A stretch of DNA of 64,000 nucleotides from Acheta domesticus (taxonomy: Eukaryota; Arthropoda; Insecta; Orthoptera; Gryllidae). Position 1 is the stretch's first letter, and each line of letters opens with the position of its first letter. A program made the position numbers and the translations under genes. The notes below the pieces were generated by a model. The model made no database searches, had not been told where the DNA came from, and worked only from the letters and a program-made list of their open reading frames with translations. Location: positions 130,002,471-130,066,470 of the forward strand of contig JAHLJT010004567.1 of NCBI GenBank assembly GCA_031308135.1, in the 5' to 3' direction. This document shows positions 10,411 through 20,764 of the stretch, piece after piece.

Positions 10411-12839
10411 AGGCGGCAACAGCCTGGGAAGGCCTCTCGCAGATAACCACAGATAACGCTCTGCAGCGGCCGCTGACGAGAACCGTAGATACAGAGGATG
10501 TTGCTTTATTGGTGGATTTGATTCGATACCGTATTCGATAGCGAAACCAAAATCCGATAACAGTGAACATACATATTTTCTAATCGGTTAATGGTTTACA
10601 AGAAATACGATAAATTCCATGAAATGAACTTTTCAATTCGCATATTACAATTTAATACAATTTATGCTTCACGTTTGTTTTTATTTTTAATTTATTTTCT
10701 TATTTTACTCCCAACGCCAGCAAGTCAATCCAAGAGAAATTCTTAAAATAAGCATAACTGGCAAATTTTATTTTATTTCAGGCTTCTAATCTAAATATTT
10801 GGATCCCGGTATCGTAAATTAGTTAAGGTAACCACGATATTATCTAAATCAATACCGCTTTAGCGTCGACAATCGATTTGGGTGGGTTCTTTCTTTTGAG
10901 TCTCCAATCCGTGGCAACCCTGGAATCGCCAATTCACATCCCAAAATGCGCCCGCATCAGGTGGTGAAGTGCTGCTAGTGATTACAAAAGGGGAGAGGAG
11001 CATGTCGCAAAAGTACGCAGAGAGGAGACCTCGAAAATGACTTGGAGCCGCGTAAATATTTCAAAATTGAAAGTAAAAGGATTAATTCTTCAAAAATACC
11101 GTATAATATTGGAACATATGTACACTCTCATCTCTCAGGAACCTTATTCCTGTGCTCTAACTTGGAAGTTTCTTCTCATATTAATTATTAAATAATCAAG
11201 CAATGCACAAACTGTATTAACATTAGGATCTGCGGGTCTGAAAACCAGAAACTCCCACCTACACCTTTACCAGGAGAGCTCAGAGCTCAAAGGAGCATGG
11301 AACAGTGGCGTCACAACACGAATGAAATATTAACATTAACAGTTGAACGAAAAGCAAATGTTGGTATCGTTTCTGTTTCAGTTCATTTAAGTTTAGTGCC
11401 TCCAAATCTCAGTCAGCTCTAATTTATTGTCGTACACTTCATACCTGTTTTCTTGAAGTCCAAAAGAGCTATCCATAAAAATTGACCCTGGAAATTGTTG
11501 TTTGAAAGACACGAAGAATCCACAGAAGCTAACGCTTTTGCGCTGGTTGAAGTAGAATTTTCACAGAAAAAAAGTTTGGTTCAACAGAACAATCACAAAC
11601 ATCTGAACAAAACTTCGTACCCTCTTCCACTACGGCAAGCGACTATCCGTCAGATGTTGACAGAAGCAAAGGCATATGACAGCACTGAAAGCACACTATG
11701 AGTCATGCGAGGTCGAAGTACCAACTGATATCGACGTTCAATGTATAAACACTGAAGAAACATAACAGGACAGTAGGAATGGCTTTATGCATTCTGCACT
11801 TACACAACTCAACAGTTTCAGAATAGACAGTTCCTTGTTTCATCAGAAAGGAATACGCAAATGGACAATGCATCATGGAATAAAGATGGTAAGAGTCATT
11901 TCGTGACAAAAGCCGCAGGAAATTCACGAAGAAAGCTCAGAGCACGAAGCTTTTATCCTCTCATGATTTGTACATAGCTGTAACCGACATTTACGGGCTT
12001 TTCATTTTTATTTCTTTTATTTTTGTGAATACCAAAATGAGCGCAGCTGCCGGATGCAGGCGAGAGAGCGTCGAACAGTGTGATCACAAATTCTCGAGGA
12101 AAAGCGAATAAATTCCTGAATTTAAGGATTAAGGAATTCAAGGAAATTAGTTTGAGACGAAAAATAGAATCATGTACATTCATTAAATGATAGCAAGTTG
12201 TGCATAACGTTATGTAAATTCCTTACTTTCCATTGACCATGCTCATTAACACGAGCGTTAACCTTAATATTTGATGCGTAGAGTAGTCAATACTCACTAG
12301 TTCTTTGGAATCGAAGTTCTGTATTGAAGTGAACTATTTTGTTCTCGGCGTAAATTTCTATTTTCACGACATCAAACGTAACCTCACTATATGTCAACTG
12401 ACGCTTCGATACGCATTTCAGATTTGGAGACGAGGCATCGCCCTTCGGAATTTACATTAAAAACCAGAGCAGCCCATGGTGTATTTTTCTGGAGCCCAAC
12501 ATACGCTAATTCGTGCCAATTTTTAGTCCCAATTTTAAGAAAAGTATTTTATGAAATTATGGGTTGGAATTATTTTACATTTTCATTTTGCTGCAGTTGT
12601 TGGACTGTAACAAGTTTGTTACAGTCGACAGAAAAGTTTCAGCTTATTAAAATTTAAAATATTATAAGAAGTTAATACACATTTGCTCCCACGTTTGCAC
12701 ACACGTTTGCTCCCACCAGCGTCGCTAAAATTATCGGCCCACATTTGATGTCGTGCGAAGTAGGAATCTCGCGAACGCCAAGGCGGAAAAGCAGCGTCCA
12801 AACGCCCCGTCCCACGATCCTTCTCTTAATTTTTAATCC
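10411..12839. other. Unannotated AT-rich stretch
   Basis: AT-rich sequence with no recognisable coding or repeat family. Near 12670-12720 a 15-bp string containing GTTTGCTCCCAC occurs twice in close tandem. Nothing else is supportable. Confidence 0.4.
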
Positions 12840-12990
12840 GGAAAGGCCTAGGGCGGCTGCGTGAAAACCGCTGGCAGCGGCTGCGGCTGGCGGAGGCAGC
12901 GGCGCGGGCCATCTGATAAGGACAGCAATTGCCATTCCGCAGGGCCCTCGCGACGCAGCCAAACGCTCCTGGAACGGGAGGCCCAGCCAG
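12840..12990. other. Short GC-rich island
   Basis: About 150 bp of GC-rich, CpG-containing sequence with GCGGCTG-type repeats, sharply bounded by AT-rich DNA. No coding support. Confidence 0.45.
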
Positions 12991-14148
12991 GAGCAGAGGA
13001 ATTAATACCAAGAAGAAGCGCCAATTCGATGTCTAGAGGAATTAATTTTTTTTAAAAAGAACACCATAAAAACTAGAAGACAAAAACGTTTAAGGACATC
13101 AACAAAAATGTAAGAAATATATTTTTGTTTTCTAATATTATTAATCTTTTAAAATATTAAATAACTATTCGCGTTTATTCGATTACGTTGTTGATAGACG
13201 CGGTGGATTTCGTTTTTTTCAATTAACACACATTACCACACCGATGTGTGATCGAAAAATGGTTAAAAATCTGTGACCTCCTTTCTAGATTTCTTGTCTT
13301 TGAATGAGCTGACATTAGGTTTCAATACTTAGTTCTAAATGGTATATTTAGTAAAATGTTTACCTGAGGTTCACTAGGGATGTTTCACGGAGAGGGGGTA
13401 CAGTTATATTGTCCAATTGACATGATAGTATATTCTTATAAAAAAAAATTCCTTGAAGCTAAATTTTTTTGTTTTGTTGAATTAGTTATTATTATTCTAA
13501 TTATTATTATTATGTCAATTCTGAACATCATACATATTTATGACGTTCAGAATTGAATGACTATCGTTAGTATAGAAAATTAGTACAAGCTATGCTTTTG
13601 AACAGGTGTCACTGGCTTCAGGTGGGGAAGGGAGGATTCCCCCGGAGAGCCCTTCCCCGTGGGTGCGCCATTGATAGACCATTATTTAACTGGGCGAGGA
13701 AAAGTTACAATTCAACAGCAAAAAATAAAGTTATATTAATTAAACAGTTTAAAGTGACGCCTTCAGAACGTATTTTCATTTCATTTTTTTTATTTGTGCT
13801 TTGGAAGTTTATAATGAAAATACGGAAATTTGAACATATTGCAATGTGGATCGTCCACTTTTTGGCAAAGAAAATTTATATGAAAATGTGGGGTTTAAAA
13901 TAGTTATTTACTTTTTAGTTCAAATACAAAATTTCATTTGACTGTCGTAAATTGGACTAAATCAGTCGTAACGATTCATGTAAACGCCGGAAGGAAAGCA
14001 GAGTAATTCACAGCTTTTCACCAATGTTCGTAATTACATTAAAACCTGACATATTTACGTATCTATTACACATATTTTGCTGACGATGCTGCACAAGCTA
14101 CTTGCTTTTGGTATCGATGAATATACTTATATTTATCTGAACATAAAC
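12991..14148. other. AT-rich stretch with a perfect-looking hairpin
   Basis: At 13516-13555 two 17-bp arms (CAATTCTGAACRTCATA and its complement) differ at one position and enclose a 6-nt loop. At 13606-13676 a G-rich then C-rich segment ends in a GTGCGCCATTG-like string that weakly resembles the end of dispersed element Z. The rest is AT-rich with no visible gene. Confidence 0.45.
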
Positions 14149-14316
14149 TTGGATTTATTTAGACGTGCGTTTGAAGTAAATCAGCTGTTGATAATTCCAT
14201 CCAACGAGGAGCTTGAACGTCATCATAGGAACGTCACTTTAGGGACGTAAAAGCTGCCGATTGGATGAAACCATCAACAGCTGATTTACTTTCAACGCAC
14301 CTCTAAATAAATCCAA
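14149..14316. mobile_element. Palindromic MITE, family A, copy 1
   Basis: Two inverted arms of about 73 bp meet around 14232. Both begin TTGGATTTATTTAGA and contain AGTAAATCAGCTGTTGAT and a CATCCAA block followed by AGCTT. The same internal blocks occur at 32266-32426 and 58897-59073. There is no coding capacity. The arm identity (roughly four in five bases by eye) suggests an old insertion. The target-site duplication is unresolved. Confidence 0.75.
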
Positions 14317-17300
14317 TAAAACCATGGAAGGAAATGGTGTGGAGTTTACATTTGCATCATAGAAATAGATTTGAGGCATTGTTTTGTCGTACGTGTTTAT
14401 TTTGACAGAAAGCTTTTTCGGTATCATTGCGGCAATCTTGAGTGCTACAAAAAGAATAACAATATGTCTAAATTACAAATAAAAATAATCTATTACAGAA
14501 TATTTTTAATAAATTAGAACTTAAGAAAACTAAAAAATTGGAATATAAATGTCAAAATGGAAACAATTTTGAATCAAGAATACATAAAATAACAAATGTA
14601 TTATTCTAAAGTGAAGTAAAATAAAATAAAAAAGTCTCGACAAATAAATAAGTAAATAAATAAATTTAGATGAGCAAACCGACATACTGATTCTGAGGCC
14701 GCTGGGGAACAACGAAGGTCGAGGGTATTGCACACTATTTAATAGAAAGCTCTCAATGGAGAAGGCCGTTTTTTTTCTAAGAAGTGACCATTAGGGAAAA
14801 GGCCCGGCCGGGTGGCGCAAAAGAGGCGGGCGGAGGGGTGAATGTGCGTGGAAAGCGGCCAGCTTGAGGAGGGGTGAGAAAGAAGGAATTTGTTCATTCA
14901 AATTAGTGCCATTCACATCAATAATTTATTAAACAACCCCCAGCACACTGTTTCCCACACTGTTCCCCACTACGAGACCAACAGGAGTCGAATGGCACCT
15001 CCTTTGCCACAATTGGTTGTCAAGAAGTAGTTTAACAGTCAGTGAATGACAGATCTTACTCAGTTACTATACGGATATTATGAAGTAAAGGTTAAACAAT
15101 TTCTTAATAAACCTTTTTTTACCTTAGTATTATTTCCAAGGGTGAATTAAAATGATAATTATTACAGCCGACTTAGTGGTAAGCAGTTACTCTTATTGTC
15201 AAAACTGCTACGTCTAACTGTCAGTTCTCTTTCCACTTCCTGAAGAAATTAAAAACTTTTTTTCCGTGTTAAAGTGGGACATGATCAGAAATTTTACGAG
15301 CAGTACTGTTTCTACAATTAAGATTTTTTGTTTCTTCATCAAGATTTCCTCTACTTCAAAAAAGACATACTTGCAATAGTTTTTTTTAACGTATTATGTT
15401 TTTCGAAATTTTAGTTTCATATTTCTTCGTATCTCATGAATTCAATTACACCAATTTCACCTTCAAACTTGGAATTAAATCTAGTTTACCAAAATACAGG
15501 AACACAACCTTACTTCCAAATGTATATTGTTGTTACGTCTCAACACTAATTGCAAGTTTGCGAAGATAGACTTCCACTTTCACCAATAACACTTTAAATA
15601 TAAGGCCTATCTCTGCTATAAAATGGGGATGAAAAACGTCCTTCTTCAAAAACTTTCGTAATTAACTTAGGGCTTTTCAAACAAGAAACACAATTTATTT
15701 GGATTTAGTTCTCTAGAGGTGAGTATCCAATGCATACAACTGGAATTCAGTATTCATATTTAAATTTTTTGTCTGCGATCACCAATTTTGCGTTGTAACT
15801 ACTAACGCCCGCATGGCACACATAAATCACATTTTAATTACTTTTCATTCATTATAAATACAAAATGACGGTACCTTTCGTACGTCGTAGCCGTCATCTT
15901 GCTCGGCGAAACAATCCCGTCAACAACCTTCCTAAGATTACCTCACCTCTAGCGGCCACCGTACTTTTAATGAACAAAACAAAATATTTTAATTTTTTTT
16001 TAATTTAATTTTTATCAGGTTTCCTATTAGCTATTCAATTTTCAATTAAATATTTATCCTAACACGAAAATAGCTAATACTAGGGGGTCGAAACAGACCT
16101 TTACTACCAGAAACCCATGATATGTCCAAATTGGAATGAGTGCATGTTTAAAAAACTTCGTAGTCACATCCATCACCAGAAGTATGTCAAGCGAACATGA
16201 GCAGACCCATGCAATAATGGCAAAACAGAGATAGGTAGTCGAGATTTTTCCATGCAAAATGTTTGTACAAAATATGTAATAATAGTTTATAATGGACTGG
16301 ATTTTATTCACACACGCAAGTGTAGTGAAAAACAATCTATTAACATTTCGGTGATAGGATACACAATAATGTAGACTGCGATATTTCAAGATTGTTACGA
16401 GCAACGATTATATTAGAATACATTTCTAAACGTAAAGTATTCGGCCTAAAATGTGAGTGTTCATGAGTGATTATTGCATGAAAGTCAATTGTGTAACTGC
16501 GTACAACACGGATGAAAAAGGTAATGGATGAATTCATTCTTTAAAATCCTCGGTGGCGCATTCTCCCATGGCGGTATTCTCCCATGTTAACACACGAAAC
16601 AACTGTTTATGCAAGTGATCTTTGCAAAAGAAAATTAACCTGTTGCTTGCGCTATGAATGTGGAGTCCCAAATATGTTAACACAATACACGAACACGTAA
16701 TAGACAAAGCCTCAATGCATGATAACACAAAACGATCCGATAGCATTTTGTCCCGATTGCCGAGTACATAAAAAAGTTCGCTTCAATACAGAACTTGGAT
16801 ACCAAAGAACTACTGAGCTATGGCTACTCTATGCATCACATACTACGGATAAATCTCGTGTTAATGAACATGGTCAATGGAAAGTAAGAAATTTTGAGAA
16901 TTTACATTACGTTATGTACAACTTGCGATCATTTAATATACGTGATTATATTTTTCTTCTCTCTTTCTGCTATGTGATTTCTATCACATAGCAATGTTTC
17001 GTAAGTATGACAAACCTAACCCAATGGATATATGCAATGAGTTTCAAACAAATAATTTAAAAAATTACAAAAGATAAAACACATTTTCCGAAAGCTATTG
17101 AAACGAACATTGGAACACGAAAATTACTCCCACAAAATTTCACGATTTATCACAAACTCTCCACAAAAGATGTACGGTTTCTTTCCGGCACTCGACATTT
17201 ATACTAATATAACCAACGGCAAGGTCTTTAACGCCCGTCCACACTCTTTTCAACCAATCATTTCATGTCCACAGCGCTCGGACCGGCTACATCCACGCAA

Positions 17301-18038
17301 ACTGCCTTGCTAGACATGGTTACCACATGCCGTTCACGAGTCGTAATTTAGAAACAAGTCGAGGTAAAAAAAGACAGCACTAGGCCGCCGCGCCAGCGTT
17401 CCATCCCACTGCGTTGTAGCTATCGAGATCTTTTTGTAAACCCGTTTTCAGCTGCCTCCCTAATTCATTGGCGAGTCAACGAACCTTGCAAAGGCTGCTG
17501 GCACGTCGGGTGTCGATCCTCAACCATCTCATTCATACACATACCTCCTCGAACTACGCACGATCACCTTCGTTCGCCTGTTATCTGTGTCTTGTCGACG
17601 TAATTAAAAGAGATTTTAATGTCTCGCATCGACTTGTTTGCCGTCGTCCCGCGTAGAGTGAGACGATTCCTTGTAATTGGAAGTTAAATTGAATTAGATA
17701 TCCTGACCAACATCACAACACCAACAACATATTACATAATTATACTAATGAAAATGATTACACACAACGATTTGAGAAATCCCGTGGGCCTATCTGAAAG
17801 GAATCACATATTAATACGCTGAATACTATCACCTTCATACTGATATTACAATAAAATATATTTAAAATTGAAAGTAAAAAATATATAAAAATTATCTATT
17901 GTCTATTATGATGAAGTATTAATACATACCACAGTTTTAAATATCGAAAGATATAATTAGACCGTCTGTTATTGACTAGTTTTTAGAGACAACGCGATCC
18001 ACCACAAGACATTTGGAACAAACATGGTCTGAACATCT

Positions 18039-18041
<3 letters not shown>
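14317..18041. other. Unannotated AT-rich stretch
   Basis: AT-rich sequence with short open frames and no recognised family. A perfect 10-bp hairpin (GCTATGTGAT, loop TTCT) lies at 16969-16992. The string AGAGGTGAGTAT at about 15714 is a donor-like sequence with no coding frame attached. Nothing more can be supported. Confidence 0.4.

Positions 18042-18090
<49 letters not shown>
18042..18090. repeat. (AT)n microsatellite
   Basis: An uninterrupted alternating A/T run of about 24 dinucleotides. It can extrude as a cruciform. Confidence 0.95.
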
Positions 18091-18095
<5 letters not shown>

Positions 18096-18635
18096 CAACA
18101 AAACAGCTATCTTTCCAATATATCAAGATTCATCAGGATTGTTCATACAAAATATTGTCTCTTCTGAGTAAAGAATGGTTTTCAACTTGTGAAATTTCCT
18201 TCGCGCAACACGAATGGGCGATAATCTTTCCACTGGCGGGAAATCACTCATTTTATCCACTTAAACCGTAAATAACCCTATCTTAATGGCGGTTGAAATA
18301 TAGTCTTCACAATCTTAATTATTAGGAGGTTCACGTCGCAAACAACTTCTCCCGGGCGGACTACTTTGGAAACTTGGCGAGAATGAAAGCGCATTCATAA
18401 AATAAACTCCTGGGCATCGGAAGCATTCATCGCTGCTCGAGGTCCAACTGCCCATGAAGTTCTTCTACACAGTGGAGGGCGCACTTGTAAATTTTTCAGT
18501 ACCGGAACGTTTGATTTTGTGATGTCGCAAATTCCAAAACAAAAAGCAGTAGAACAGACAGAAACGGAATGTGGCAAAACGTGCTGGAAGCAACGTGAAA
18601 TTTCTTTTAACATGAGGTCGAAGAGCTCACGGATT

Positions 18636-18748
18636 TGCGCGCGCGCGCATACACACGCACACGCGCACACACACGCACACGCGCACACACACGCACACGC
18701 GCACACACACGCACACGCGCACACACACGCACACGCGCACACACACAC
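18636..18748. repeat. 18-bp minisatellite in an alternating purine-pyrimidine tract
   Basis: Five tandem copies of the 18-mer ACACACACGCACACGCGC (18649-18738, the first with its leading two bases changed) follow a GC dinucleotide run (18637-18648). Every base from 18636 to 18748 alternates purine and pyrimidine, giving 113 bp without a break. This is the sequence class that most readily adopts left-handed Z-DNA. Open frames reading through it (Ala-His-Thr or Cys-Val repeats) are artefacts. Confidence 0.9.
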
Positions 18749-19229
18749 TCACACATTCAGTATTCCGGATACCTAGCACTTACGGATAACCATGTAAGTT
18801 TTCTGCCCAGCTAGAAATAGAACCACCCATTACGTTCTGGAACAACAGGGGTATTCCCGATTCCCGATGGAGATCGAATAACGCATCATGTATTCTGAAC
18901 GTGTTGTACGTGTGTATGCACAGACCGGGACCGGAAGAGATTTTTGAGATCGTCTAGGATCGAAGAGTTCGCGGATTCTGGGATTTCATGATCGAAAAAC
19001 TCAATGAAGCATGCACGCACACATACACATGCATGTAAGCACGCACATGCAGACTGCAAAAATTGCGATTTATCTAGTTCGAATACCTCATGAACAAACC
19101 ACATCCATCCACCCCCAGTATTCCTGGTATCTCGAGATCGAACAGGCAAGAACACACCTCAAGAATTCCCGAGCTCTCGTGATCGGGGACCTTGTGACGT
19201 AACCGTGTACTACCGCCATTCATGAACTC
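18749..19229. other. Unannotated stretch
   Basis: Mixed-composition sequence with short CA-rich and CACGCA-rich patches (19005-19060) that may be decayed relatives of the preceding array. No gene visible. Confidence 0.4.
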
Positions 19230-19690
19230 CCGCAGCAACGGCGGGTGGGGTGGGGCGGGGCGCGGCGCCGCGTTTGGACACCCCAGCGACCTCCGCGCGG
19301 GTCACGTCCGCTGCCCACGCGGTCCAGCGCGGCCTCGGCACTCACTGTCGGCGCTCGTCAGAACCTCGGCCAGCGGCCGCATCGCATCGCTTCGCTTCGC
19401 TTCGCCGCGACCCCTGCTGCGAGTGGAGCGCCCCGGCAGCCGAGCCCACAAAGGGGCAATTTTCCCCTTTCAAGTCTATCTCCTCTGTGTCTCCTCTCGA
19501 CCTGCGTCTCGGCGGCGGCGGCGGGCAGGGTGGAGGAGGGGAGGGGCAGGAGGAGGAAGGGAGGGCCGGGGGGTCGGGGCGGGGCCGGAAGGGGCGGGGC
19601 CGGGGGGGGCGGGGGGGGGGCGGGCGGGGCGGTGCCGGGGGGGGGGGACGGGGCGGGGCGGGCTCTCACTCCAAAGGGCTGCGGATTAGC
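19230..19690. other. GC-rich island with dense G-runs
   Basis: One of the strongest GC islands in the window. Its first half is CpG-rich and includes a 5-bp-periodic CGCAT/CGCTT run (about 19378-19403). Its second half (about 19540-19660) is a plus-strand G-rich block with many runs of 3 to 12 G separated by one to three bases, ideal for G-quadruplexes. Three plus-strand frames and one minus-strand frame stay open for 150-195 codons, which is what such composition gives. A promoter island remains possible but unproven. Confidence 0.6.
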
Positions 19691-20585
19691 CCGACTGCGC
19701 CGTTGTTCTCGGCAATTCCAACAAAACATATTTCTGCTGGAAAGTATGGCGACAGTGTATGGACTTCTCGAGGATGGATGCTCAAAGTTCAAAGAAAAAA
19801 ATATTATACAATAGTTCAAGAAAGTTCGTCTTCCTAAGCAACTGCAAACTGTAATTAACTACAAACTGTAATTAAAAATTATCAGTACCATTTCTCTTTC
19901 ACGTTATAGTTGTAATGTTATAATCATTCCCATCATCGTACTTAACTTTGTTCCGATTTCTTCTAATGATCTACAACTTGCCGGGAAATCCATCACTTAT
20001 ACTTTTACTTTTGATTGTGGAATCTCTACACGATCCAATGTCTGTTTTTCTTATACCTTCGGATTCGAGAAATCAAAAATTCGCTTCAAGATTTCCGTGT
20101 ACGTTAAAATATGTCCAAGCGTCCACTCCAAACCAATTGACGAATTGTTTAAACGAATGAAATAATTGTGCAGCAATGTATACGTCGGAGAAATTTTTGA
20201 ATAAATTCACAACGTGCAAAGATTTATTCGCGATATGTAAGGTACAGAGATCGATTACGTATCGATTCAGTAGAAAATTAATTGAAAATAAGACTAACGT
20301 TATTTCACTTTTTGGAGACGGAAGGAAGCCGTTCGGATGAGGACGCTTCATTAGAACAAGGCGTTGCCAAAAGACAACACCGCAACCAGAAGCCCGGCTG
20401 CGTCCGATGGAATGCTCTCGCCTCGCATTTTGCGTCCAGGGCTGGGTAATCGTTTCCGAGAACAAATTACCCGCTCTCTCGTGCCGCGAGCCGCAAGTCA
20501 GGATACGAGCCAAGAACACGCATCTCCCTTCCGGCGCGCCAAATCACAGCTGGCGCGGCGCGGCCAGAGGAAGCGGAGGAGCCAG
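19691..20585. other. Unannotated stretch
   Basis: AT-rich sequence with a short imperfect tandem at 19842-19876 (units containing CAAACTGTAATTAA). A 148-codon open frame on the minus strand (20073-20519) spans it but has no recognisable motif and is at the upper end of what chance would give. GC content rises from about 20450 into the next array. Confidence 0.4.
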
Positions 20586-20764
20586 AGACGCGACGCGACG
20601 CCACGCGATCCGATGCGACGCGTCGTGATACGTTGCGACGTGACCCGACCCGACCCGACGCGACGCGACGCGACCAGACGTAACGCGATCCGACGCGACG
20701 CGACCCGATCCGACGCGATGCGGTGCAACATTCCCCGACCCGACCCGATCCGACGCGACGCAAT
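20586..20764. repeat. 5-bp-periodic array, ACGCG type
   Basis: About 35 consecutive pentamers in phase, mostly ACGCG with ACCCG, ATCCG and ATGCG variants. The 5-bp period is kept with few slips. Arginine-rich open frames through it on both strands are artefacts. Related pentamers occur in other GC islands of the window (about 43820, 45796 and 49722). Confidence 0.85.

Noticed and set aside
13606..13676. Possible third copy of element Z
   Set aside because: Only the GTGCGCCATTG-like end and G/C-rich runs resemble Z. The AT-rich middle is missing, so the match could be chance.
19222..19837. Frames of 155-195 codons on the plus strand and 153 on the minus strand
   Set aside because: All phases are open because the island is GC- and G-rich. 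The peptides are Gly/Arg/Ala homopolymer-like.
20436..20455. CAGGGCTGGGTAATCG, resembling a hAT tip
   Set aside because: No inverse partner (CCCAGCCCTG) was found on the side where the element would lie.
20073..20519. 148-codon minus-strand frame
   Set aside because: No recognisable domain, and it runs from a GC-rich edge into AT-rich DNA with an abrupt change in residue composition.
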